Assembly (NCBI GenBank): GCA_937894065.1
Contig: CALCST010000022.1
Location: 1 to 6,270, forward strand
Length of the DNA stretch: 6,270 bases
Direction: 5' to 3'
Source: an uncultured Parabacteroides sp.
GTDB taxonomy: Bacteria; Bacteroidota; Bacteroidia; Bacteroidales; Tannerellaceae
Positions 1 through 5,146 of this stretch are shown piece after piece. Position numbers and translations under genes: made by a program. Position 1 is the stretch's first letter. Each line of letters opens with the position of its first letter. Under the pieces are notes generated by a model that was not told the origin of the DNA, did no database searches, and saw only the letters and a list, made by a program, of their open reading frames with translations.

Positions 1-14
1 AAAAGATTTAAGTA

Positions 15-335
15 ATGAGTAAATTACATATTAAAAAAGGCGATACAGTTTACGTTAACTCTGGTGAAGATAAAGGTAAGACTGGACGTGTGTTGAAAGT
101 TCTTGTAAAAGAAGGACGCGCATTGGTTGAAGGCATCAATATGGTATCTAAGAGTACTAAGCCAAATGCTAAGAACCCTCAGGGTGGTATTGTGAAACAG
201 GAAGCTCCTATTCACATCTCAAATCTTAACCCTGTAGATCCAAAGACAGGCAAACCAACACGTATTGGTAGAAGAGAAAGTTCTGACGGAAGAACATTTG
301 TTCGTTATGCAAAAAAATCAGGAGAGGAGATCTAA
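15..335 (+). CDS. rplX: 50S ribosomal protein uL24 (L24)
   Basis: This protein binds 23S rRNA early in 50S assembly and sits near the exit of the peptide tunnel. It is 106 residues long, close to the roughly 104 of E. coli L24. The N-terminal half is a KOW domain (about residues 5-33, with KKGDTVYVNSGEDKGKTGRV), followed by the conserved QGGIVKQEAPIHISNL at 56-71 and a basic C-terminal tail. The ATG at 15 gives the usual MSKLHIKKGD start. No Shine-Dalgarno sequence precedes it; the 14 visible upstream bases are A-rich. A TAA at 13-15 overlaps the ATG by one base (TAATG), but the frame it closes reads KRFK, which does not look like the end of L14, so it is probably chance. The gene ends in tandem TAA TAA, three bases before rplE. 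Confidence 0.97.
   Translation: MSKLHIKKGDTVYVNSGEDKGKTGRVLKVLVKEGRALVEGINMVSKSTKPNAKNPQGGIVKQEAPIHISNLNPVDPKTGKPTRIGRRESSDGRTFVRYAKKSGEEI
325..329 (+). promoter_or_regulatory. Strong Shine-Dalgarno sequence for rplE
   Basis: AGGAG lies inside the purine run GGAGAGGAGA (321-330), nine bases before the rplE ATG at 339 and within the last codons of rplX. Most genes in this window have no such motif, so it stands out. Function is inferred from sequence and spacing. Confidence 0.7.
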
Positions 336-338
336 TAA

Positions 339-896
339 ATGAGTAATACTGCAAGCCTTAAGAAAGAATATGCTGAGCGTATAGCTCCAGCATTGAAGAA
401 TCAATTCCAGTATTCTTCGACAATGCAGATTCCTGTTCTAAAGAAGATTGTAATCAATCAAGGATTAGGAATGGCTGTAGCCGATAAGAAGATCATTGAT
501 GTTGCTATTAATGAATTGACTGCTATTACTGGTCAGAAAGCTGTAGCAACTGTATCTCGTAAGGATATCGCAAATTTCAAGTTACGTAAAAAAATGCCTA
601 TCGGTGTTATGGTAACTTTGCGCCGTGAAAGAATGTATGAATTCCTTGAAAAACTTGTACGTGTTGCTTTGCCACGTATTCGTGACTTTAAAGGTATTGA
701 AAGTAAGTTTGATGGAAGAGGTAACTATACTTTAGGTATTCAGGAACAGATTATCTTCCCTGAAATTAACATCGACAGCATTACTAAGATTTTGGGTATG
801 AATATTACTTTTGTTACTTCTGCTCAAACTGATGAGGAAGGATATGCTCTTTTGAAAGAATTCGGATTACCGTTTAAAAACGCTAAAAAAGATTGA
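339..896 (+). CDS. rplE: 50S ribosomal protein uL5 (L5)
   Basis: uL5 binds 5S rRNA together with uL18, forms the central protuberance of the 50S subunit, and contacts the P-site tRNA and the uS13 bridge. The protein has 185 residues (E. coli has 179). Visible family motifs are KIVINQGLG near residue 37, the L5 motif LPRIRDFKG at 111-119, GNYTLGIQEQIIFPEI at 128-143, and the C-terminal GMNITFVTSAQTDEEGYALL at about 153-172. The ATG at 339 follows rplX by three bases and has an AGGAG element nine bases upstream, so translation may be coupled to or independent of rplX. The gene ends TGA TAA, two stops in frame. In E. coli the rplX-rplE junction region is the target of S8 feedback repression; I could not recognise that fold here by eye. 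Confidence 0.98.
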   Translation: MSNTASLKKEYAERIAPALKNQFQYSSTMQIPVLKKIVINQGLGMAVADKKIIDVAINELTAITGQKAVATVSRKDIANFKLRKKMPIGVMVTLRRERMYEFLEKLVRVALPRIRDFKGIESKFDGRGNYTLGIQEQIIFPEINIDSITKILGMNITFVTSAQTDEEGYALLKEFGLPFKNAKKD

Positions 897-902
897 TAAG
901 CT

Positions 903-1202
903 ATGGCAAAAGAATCAATGAAGGCTCGTGAAGTAAAAAGAGCTAAACTTGTTGCAAAATATGCTGAGAAGCGTGCTGCACTCAAGAAAATCGTTAATAC
1001 AGGTGATCCTGTTGAAGCTTTCGAAGCTGCTCAAAAATTACAGGATCTTCCTAAGAACTCAAATCCGATTCGTTTGCACAACCGTTGCAAACTTACTGGC
1101 CGTCCAAAAGGATATATGCGTCAGTTCGGAATTTCACGTATTCAGTTCCGTGAAATGGCTTCAAACGGTTTGATCCCAGGTGTAAAGAAAGCAAGCTGGT
1201 AA
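903..1202 (+). CDS. rpsN: 30S ribosomal protein uS14 (S14), long zinc-free form
   Basis: uS14 is a late-assembling protein of the 30S head that contacts 16S rRNA near uS3, uS10 and uS19. It has 99 residues, the long class, and contains one cysteine only (Cys62 in NRCKLTGRPKG). It therefore lacks the two CxxC pairs of the short zinc-binding class. The conserved C-terminal block runs from NRCKLTGRP at about 60 through QFGISRIQFREMA to the terminal IPGVKKASW. The start at 903 follows the tandem TGA TAA of rplE, with an A-rich upstream region and no Shine-Dalgarno sequence. No short paralogue is in the window. It is followed by a 55-nt gap, the largest here. Confidence 0.98.
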   Translation: MAKESMKAREVKRAKLVAKYAEKRAALKKIVNTGDPVEAFEAAQKLQDLPKNSNPIRLHNRCKLTGRPKGYMRQFGISRIQFREMASNGLIPGVKKASW

Positions 1203-1257
1203 ATTTTTATTATTAAATATTGTCAGGGTAGTCCTGATTAATTTAACAACTTTTTTT
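1203..1257 (+). promoter_or_regulatory. rpsN-rpsH spacer with small hairpin and T tract
   Basis: This is the longest gap between genes in the window. It contains an inverted repeat, TCAGG (1223-1227) and CCTGA (1233-1237), with the five-base loop GTAGT; a flanking G-T wobble could extend the stem by one pair. A run of seven T (1251-1257) touches the rpsH ATG. The stem is short and the T run starts 13 bases after it, so this is a poor match to an intrinsic terminator. I see no convincing Bacteroides-type promoter (TAnnTTTG with an upstream TTTG). A translational control site, or no function at all, remains possible. Confidence 0.35.
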
Positions 1258-1653
1258 ATGACAGATCCAATAGCAGATTATCTCACAAGATTGAGAAATG
1301 CAATTAGTGCAAAGCACAGAGTAGTAGAAGTGCCTGCGTCAAATTTGAAGAAGGAGATTACTAAAATCTTGTTTGACAAAGGTTACATCTTAAACTACAA
1401 ATTCGTAGAGGATGGTCCTCAAGGAACAATTAAAGTGGCTTTGAAGTATGATAACGTTAACAAAGTTAACGCAATCAAGAAGCTTATCAGAGTTTCTACT
1501 CCAGGTATGCGTAAATACACTGGATACAAAGACATGCCGAGAGTAATTAATGGATTAGGTATTGCTATTATATCTACTTCCAAAGGTGTAATGACAAACA
1601 AAGAGGCTGCTGAATTGAAGATTGGTGGTGAAGTTCTTTGTTATGTATATTAA
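1258..1653 (+). CDS. rpsH: 30S ribosomal protein uS8 (S8)
   Basis: uS8 is a primary binder of the central domain of 16S rRNA (helix 21 region) and, in E. coli, the translational repressor of the spc operon. The protein is 131 residues, matching the family length of about 130. It opens with MTDPIADYLTRLRNA, has the central VPASNLKKEI block at about 25-34, and carries the C-terminal S8 motif GIAIISTSKGVMTNKEA at 101-117, ending GEVLCYVY. The ATG at 1258 is the only reasonable start and follows directly on seven T residues with no Shine-Dalgarno sequence. That context is U-rich, unlike the A-rich starts of most neighbours. Whether uS8 regulates this operon cannot be told from the sequence alone. 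Confidence 0.98.
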   Translation: MTDPIADYLTRLRNAISAKHRVVEVPASNLKKEITKILFDKGYILNYKFVEDGPQGTIKVALKYDNVNKVNAIKKLIRVSTPGMRKYTGYKDMPRVINGLGIAIISTSKGVMTNKEAAELKIGGEVLCYVY

Positions 1654-1655
1654 TT

Positions 1656-1661
1656 AGGAGG
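1656..1661 (+). promoter_or_regulatory. Strong Shine-Dalgarno sequence for rplF
   Basis: A perfect AGGAGG lies seven bases before the rplF ATG at 1669, inside the 15-nt rpsH-rplF gap. It is one of only three strong SD motifs among the thirteen starts in the window. Confidence 0.75.
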
Positions 1662-1668
1662 ATTAGCT

Positions 1669-2238
1669 ATGTCAAGAATTGGTAAATTACCTATTACAAT
1701 CCCTTCTGGGGTAACAGTTACTCTAAAGGAAAATGTTGTAAACGTTAAAGGTCCAAAAGGCGAACTTAGTCAGTTTGTTGATCCTTCTATCAATGTTGAA
1801 ATTGCTGATGGACACGTTGTATTAACTGAAAACGAAAATGCATTGCAAGATAATCCGAAACAGCGTCATGCTTTTCACGGATTGTATCGTGCATTGATCA
1901 ATAACATGGTTGTTGGTGTTTCTCAGGGATACAAGAAAGAATTAGAACTTGTTGGTGTTGGTTACCGTGCATCAAATAATGGTAATATCATTGATTTTGC
2001 ATTGGGTTATACACACAATATATTTTTACAGTTGCCACCTGAAGTTAAAGTTGAAACAAAATCTGAAAGAAATAAGAACCCACTTATTATTTTGGAATCT
2101 TGTGACAAACAGCTGCTCGGTCAAGTTTGTTCAAAAATACGTTCTTTCCGTAAGCCTGAACCTTACAAAGGAAAAGGTATTAAGTTTGTTGGCGAAGAAA
2201 TTCGTAGAAAGTCTGGTAAGTCAGCTGGTGCAAAATAA
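1669..2238 (+). CDS. rplF: 50S ribosomal protein uL6 (L6)
   Basis: uL6 binds 23S rRNA near the sarcin-ricin loop and the factor-binding region, at the base of the L7/L12 stalk. It has 189 residues (E. coli has 177) and the usual two repeated domains, roughly 1-82 and 83-175. Recognisable parts are MSRIGKLPITIPSGV at the start, VKGPKGEL at 27-34, the HGLYRALINNM linker helix at 70-80, LVGVGYRA at 94-101, and the L6 signature PEPYKGKGIKF at 163-173. The C-terminus is basic (RRKSGKSAGAK). The start at 1669 is set by the AGGAGG seven bases upstream. Confidence 0.98.
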   Translation: MSRIGKLPITIPSGVTVTLKENVVNVKGPKGELSQFVDPSINVEIADGHVVLTENENALQDNPKQRHAFHGLYRALINNMVVGVSQGYKKELELVGVGYRASNNGNIIDFALGYTHNIFLQLPPEVKVETKSERNKNPLIILESCDKQLLGQVCSKIRSFRKPEPYKGKGIKFVGEEIRRKSGKSAGAK

Positions 2239-2259
2239 TTCACTTAAATACGTATAATT

Positions 2260-2601
2260 ATGACAACAAAAATAGAAAGACGAATTAAAATCAAATATAG
2301 AGTACGCAATAAAGTTTCAGGTACTCCTGAACGTCCGCGTATGAGTGTATTTAGAAGTAACAAGCAGATCTACGTTCAGGTTATTGATGATTTGAGCGGA
2401 AAAACATTAGCTGCTGCATCTTCACTTGGTATGGAAGCATGTCCTAAGAAAGAACAAGCTGCAAAAGTTGGTGAATTGATCGCTAAGAAAGCGCAGGAAG
2501 CTGGAATTACGACTGTCGTATTCGACCGTAATGGTTACTTGTATCATGGGAGAGTAAAAGAAGTAGCTGATGCTGCTCGTAACGGTGGACTTAAATTTTA
2601 A
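2260..2601 (+). CDS. rplR: 50S ribosomal protein uL18 (L18)
   Basis: uL18 binds 5S rRNA with uL5 and helps anchor it in the central protuberance. The protein has 113 residues (E. coli has 117). The basic N-terminus (about 1-20) is followed by GTPERPRMSVFRSNKQIYVQ at 21-40, the helix KEQAAKVGELIAKKA near 64-78, and the typical ending FDRNGYLYHGRVKEVADAAR then NGGLKF. The ATG at 2260 lies 21 bases after rplF with no Shine-Dalgarno motif. It ends TAA TGA, two in-frame stops, six bases before rpsE. Confidence 0.98.
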   Translation: MTTKIERRIKIKYRVRNKVSGTPERPRMSVFRSNKQIYVQVIDDLSGKTLAAASSLGMEACPKKEQAAKVGELIAKKAQEAGITTVVFDRNGYLYHGRVKEVADAARNGGLKF

Positions 2602-2607
2602 TGAATT

Positions 2608-3123
2608 ATGGCAGTTAATAACAGAGTTAAGATCACTAACGATATTGAATTAAAAGATAGATTGGTAGCAATCAACCGCGTTACTAAGGTTACTAAAGGT
2701 GGTAGAACATTTAGTTTCTCTGCAATTGTAGTTGTTGGTAATGAAGATGGTATAATCGGTTGGGGACTTGGTAAAGCTGGTGAAGTAACTGCAGCAATTG
2801 CCAAGGGTGTTGAAGCTGCTAAGAAAAATTTAACTAGAGTGCCTGTTCTTAAAGGAACTGTTCCTCACGAACAGTCTGCAAAGTTTGGCGGTGCTGAAGT
2901 TTTCATTAAACCTGCTTCTACTGGTACAGGAGTTGTAGCTGGTGGTGCAATGCGTGCTGTACTTGAAAGTGTAGGTGTAACTGACGTTTTGGCTAAGTCA
3001 AAAGGTTCTTCGAATCCTCATAACCTTGTTAAAGCAACAATTAAGGCTTTAGGTGAGATGAGAGATGCAAGAATGGTAGCTCAGAACAGAGGTGTAAGTT
3101 TGGATAAAGTATTTAGAGGTTAA
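2608..3123 (+). CDS. rpsE: 30S ribosomal protein uS5 (S5)
   Basis: uS5 lies at the back of the 30S subunit near the mRNA entry channel and affects decoding accuracy and unwinding of mRNA. It has 171 residues (E. coli has 167). The N-terminal double-stranded RNA-binding fold spans about 15-78, with the NRVTKVTKGGRTFSFSAI block at 23-40; the loop at about 24-33 corresponds to the region altered in spectinomycin-resistant E. coli and looks intact. The C-terminal domain has TVPHEQSAKFGGAEVFIKPA at 84-103, then STGTGVVAGGAMRAVLE, and ends KVFRG. The ATG at 2608 lies six bases after rplR and lacks a Shine-Dalgarno sequence. An out-of-frame ATG at 2601 overlaps the rplR stop and would encode only five codons. 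The rpsE stop codon overlaps the SD of rpmD. Confidence 0.98.
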   Translation: MAVNNRVKITNDIELKDRLVAINRVTKVTKGGRTFSFSAIVVVGNEDGIIGWGLGKAGEVTAAIAKGVEAAKKNLTRVPVLKGTVPHEQSAKFGGAEVFIKPASTGTGVVAGGAMRAVLESVGVTDVLAKSKGSSNPHNLVKATIKALGEMRDARMVAQNRGVSLDKVFRG

Positions 3124-3128
3124 GGAGG
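3122..3128 (+). promoter_or_regulatory. Strong Shine-Dalgarno sequence for rpmD
   Basis: AAGGAGG overlaps the TAA stop of rpsE (3121-3123) and lies six bases before the rpmD ATG at 3135. The overlap places ribosomes ending rpsE directly on the rpmD initiation site, which would suit translational coupling. Confidence 0.75.
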
Positions 3129-3134
3129 AATAAC

Positions 3135-3311
3135 ATGTCAACTATAAAGATTAAACAAGTAAAGAGTAGAATTGGTGCTCCGGCTGATCAGAAAAAAACT
3201 TTGGATGCACTTGGTCTTCGCAAGATGAATCGTGTGGTTGAGCACGAAGAAACTCCATCAATCCTTGGAATGATTCAAAAGGTAAAGCACCTTGTTCAAA
3301 TCGTTAAGTAA
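3135..3311 (+). CDS. rpmD: 50S ribosomal protein uL30 (L30)
   Basis: This small gene of 58 codons is easily missed by length cut-offs. uL30 is a small 50S protein that binds 23S rRNA. The translation starts MSTIKIKQVKSRIGAPADQK, continues with LDALGLRKMNRVVEHE (about 24-39) and ends PSILGMIQKVKHLVQIVK. It matches the single-domain bacterial L30 pattern (KxxKSxIG, LxxLGLRKxNxxV, and the final IxKVKHLV) and the usual length of 58-60. The start is fixed by AAGGAGG six bases upstream. The position between rpsE and rplO is the standard one. Confidence 0.97.
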   Translation: MSTIKIKQVKSRIGAPADQKKTLDALGLRKMNRVVEHEETPSILGMIQKVKHLVQIVK

Positions 3312-3326
3312 TATATTGTTAATAAT

Positions 3327-3332
3327 AAAGGA
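3327..3332 (+). promoter_or_regulatory. Weak Shine-Dalgarno-like element before rplO
   Basis: AAAGGA lies nine bases before the rplO ATG at 3342, within the 30-nt rpmD-rplO gap (3312-3341). The rest of that gap is A/T-rich and shows no clear hairpin or promoter. The match to the anti-SD is only partial, so the role is uncertain. Confidence 0.4.
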
Positions 3333-3341
3333 TTTTACAAT

Positions 3342-3788
3342 ATGAATTTAAATAATTTGCGTCCTGCTGAAGGTTCTGTAAAGACTAGAAAAAGAATTGG
3401 TCGTGGTCCAGGTTCTGGATTAGGCGGTACTTCTACAAGAGGACATAAAGGAGCAAAATCTAGATCTGGTTATTCTAAGAAGATCGGATTTGAAGGTGGT
3501 CAGATGCCACTTCAGCGTCGTGTTCCAAAATTTGGTTTTAAGAATATTAACCGTGTAGAATATAAAGCAATCAACCTTGAAACAATCCAAGCTTTAGCAG
3601 ATGCTAAAAACTTAACTAAAGTTGGTTTTAATGAGCTGATTGAAGCAGGTTATGTATCTTCAAACCAGTTAGTGAAAGTTCTTGGTAACGGTAGTTTAAC
3701 TACTAAACTTGATGTTGAAGCACATGCTTTCTCAAAAAGTGCAGTAGCTGCAATCGAAGCCGTTGGTGGTAATGCAGTAAAACTCTGA
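3342..3788 (+). CDS. rplO: 50S ribosomal protein uL15 (L15)
   Basis: uL15 is a large-subunit protein with a long basic N-terminal extension that threads into 23S rRNA and a globular C-terminal domain. It has 148 residues (E. coli has 144). The glycine- and arginine-rich extension carries RIGRGPGSGLGGTSTRGHKG at 18-37, then GFEGGQMPLQRRVPKFGF at 49-66. The C-terminal L15 signature, KVLGNGSLTTKLDVEAHAFS at 112-131, is complete and is followed by SAVAAIEAVGG. It ends TGA, four bases before the secY start, so the two may be translationally coupled, as is common at the rplO-secY junction. Confidence 0.98.
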   Translation: MNLNNLRPAEGSVKTRKRIGRGPGSGLGGTSTRGHKGAKSRSGYSKKIGFEGGQMPLQRRVPKFGFKNINRVEYKAINLETIQALADAKNLTKVGFNELIEAGYVSSNQLVKVLGNGSLTTKLDVEAHAFSKSAVAAIEAVGGNAVKL

Positions 3789-3792
3789 TTAA

Positions 3793-5139
3793 ATGAGAAA
3801 ATCTATTGAAACATTAAAAAATATATGGAATATTGAGGATCTGAGAAAACGGATCCTCATTACCATATTGTTTGTTGCAATTTACCGTTTAGGTTCCTAT
3901 GTGGTTTTACCAGGTATCAATCCAGAAATGTTATCTAAATTGCATGAGCAAACAAGTGAGGGTCTTTTAGCTTTGTTAAATATGTTTTCCGGTGGTGCTT
4001 TTTCCAATGCTTCAATATTTGCTTTGGGAATTATGCCATATATTTCGGCTTCTATAGTTATACAGTTGTTGGCTATTGCAGTTCCGTACTTCCAGAAAAT
4101 GCAGAGAGAAGGTGAAAGTGGTAGAAGAAAGATTAATCAATATACAAGAATCTTAACTCTTATTATATTGGTATTTCAGGCTCCATCTTATCTTATTAAC
4201 TTGAAGTTCCAAGCTGGACCGGCTCTTAATGCTTCATTAGATTGGACTTTCTTTATTATTACATCTACCATAATATTGGCTGCTGGTAGTATGTTTGTTC
4301 TGTGGTTAGGTGAACGTATAACAGATAAAGGTATCGGTAACGGAGTTTCCTTGATAATTATGGTTGGTATTATAGCACGATTACCTCAGGCTTTTGGTGG
4401 CGAATTAGTTTCGCGACTGACATTAGCTGAAACTGGTGGTGTTATAATGTTCATAATAGAAATTGTAGCTTTGTTAGCAGTGATAGCTGCTGCTATATTA
4501 TTAGTTCAAGGAGTTAGAAAAGTTCCAGTACAATATGCAAAACGAATTGTTGGTAATAAACAATATGGTGGTGCAAGACAGTATATACCGTTAAAAGTAA
4601 ATGCTGCCAACGTAATGCCTATAATTTTTGCTCAGGCGATAATGTTTATTCCGATAACATTCATAGGTTTTTCTAATACAGAAAATGCTAGTGGATTGAT
4701 GCGTTCTTTGATAGATCATACTAGTTTTACCTATAATGTTGTATTTGCAATTTTAATTATTGTATTTACTTATTTTTATACTGCTATAACAATTAATCCT
4801 AATCAGATGGCTGAGGACATGAAGCGTAATAACGGTTTCATTCCGGGTATTAAGCCAGGAAAACAAACAGCAGATTATTTGGATGCGATAATGACCAGAA
4901 TAACTCTTCCTGGTTCAATTTTCTTGGCAATTATAGCAGTCTTGCCTGCGTTTGCCGGTTATTTCGGTATTCAAGCTGAATTTGCTCAATTCTTTGGTGG
5001 AACTTCTTTGTTGATTTTGGTAGGAGTTGTTCTTGATACTCTCCAGCAAGTTGAAAGCCATTTGTTGATGAGACATTATGATGGTTTGTTAAGTTCAGGA
5101 AGAATTAGAGGACGTTCAGGAAACGTTGCAGCTTACTGA
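3793..5139 (+). CDS. secY: Preprotein translocase subunit SecY
   Basis: SecY forms the protein-conducting channel of the inner membrane with SecE and SecG, and works with SecA or ribosome-SRP. The 448 residues (E. coli has 443) show ten predicted membrane helices: about 20-40, 75-98 (after a plug segment near 57-73 rich in Gly, Ala and Ser), 117-137, 151-175, 183-200, 215-240, 271-292, 313-335, 371-391 and 401-420. The large cytoplasmic loop at 241-270 (GVRKVPVQYAKRIVG) and the C5 loop at 341-370 (NGFIPGIKPGKQTADYLDAI) are the docking surface for SecA and ribosomes. Position 354 is Lys where E. coli has Arg357. The start has no Shine-Dalgarno sequence and sits four bases after rplO. A strong hairpin covers codons 11-26. 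ATA codons are more frequent here than in the ribosomal genes. The gene ends TGA TAA in frame. Confidence 0.98.
   Translation: MRKSIETLKNIWNIEDLRKRILITILFVAIYRLGSYVVLPGINPEMLSKLHEQTSEGLLALLNMFSGGAFSNASIFALGIMPYISASIVIQLLAIAVPYFQKMQREGESGRRKINQYTRILTLIILVFQAPSYLINLKFQAGPALNASLDWTFFIITSTIILAAGSMFVLWLGERITDKGIGNGVSLIIMVGIIARLPQAFGGELVSRLTLAETGGVIMFIIEIVALLAVIAAAILLVQGVRKVPVQYAKRIVGNKQYGGARQYIPLKVNAANVMPIIFAQAIMFIPITFIGFSNTENASGLMRSLIDHTSFTYNVVFAILIIVFTYFYTAITINPNQMAEDMKRNNGFIPGIKPGKQTADYLDAIMTRITLPGSIFLAIIAVLPAFAGYFGIQAEFAQFFGGTSLLILVGVVLDTLQQVESHLLMRHYDGLLSSGRIRGRSGNVAAY
3823..3868 (+). other. Compound hairpin in the 5' coding region of secY
   Basis: An inner stem pairs TGAGGATCTG (3834-3843) with CGGATCCTCA (3850-3859), ten pairs including one U-G wobble, around the loop AGAAAA. 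Further out, ATATGG (3823-3828) pairs exactly with CCATAT (3863-3868), with a small internal loop that can add two A-U pairs. The structure starts 30 bases after the A of the start codon. It is the longest and most GC-rich stem I found in the window. Pairing is read directly from the sequence; any role in secY translation, mRNA processing or attenuation is inference. Confidence 0.6.
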
Positions 5140-5146
5140 TAATGCT

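Noticed and set aside
1..15. End of rplN overlapping the rplX start through TAATG
   Set aside because: The frame closed by TAA at 13-15 reads KRFK and the frame closed at 9-11 reads KI; neither resembles the usual APEV-type end of L14. It is most likely spacer.
24..215. Minus-strand open frame of 63 codons opposite rplX
   Set aside because: Shadow of a conserved ribosomal gene; the product has no recognisable domain. The same applies to minus-strand frames at 1419-1601, 2598-2804 and 5453-5686.
658..678. Inverted repeat TACGTG/CACGTA in rplE with a nine-base loop
   Set aside because: Six pairs, a long loop, and it lies on the conserved LVRVALPRI codons; expected by chance in a window of this size.
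949..1173. Plus-strand alternate frames inside rpsN (949-1173) and inside rplF (1949-2257)
   Set aside because: They overlap strongly conserved coding sequence in another frame, lack initiation signals and give protein sequences with no recognisable family.
1220..1246. Possible Bacteroides-type promoter before rpsH
   Set aside because: The best match to TAnnTTTG is TAATTTAA at 1239 with the final bases wrong, and there is no correctly spaced TTTG upstream.
1223..1257. Intrinsic terminator between rpsN and rpsH
   Set aside because: The stem has only five pairs and the T run begins 13 bases after it, so it does not fit a terminator; ending transcription here would also cut an essential operon.
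2601..2618. ATG at 2601 overlapping the rplR stop
   Set aside because: It opens only five codons (MNYGS) before a stop and is out of frame with rpsE; a chance product of TAATG.
3491..3514. Bulged inverted repeat TGAAG(G)TGG / CCACTTCA in rplO
   Set aside because: It needs a bulge and lies in the conserved FEGGQMPLQ codons; no sign of function beyond coding.
5126..5146. TTG at 5126 as an upstream start for map, overlapping the end of secY by 14 bases
   Set aside because: The ATG at 5147 gives the family's normal N-terminus; the extra seven residues have no recognised counterpart and no Shine-Dalgarno motif precedes the TTG.
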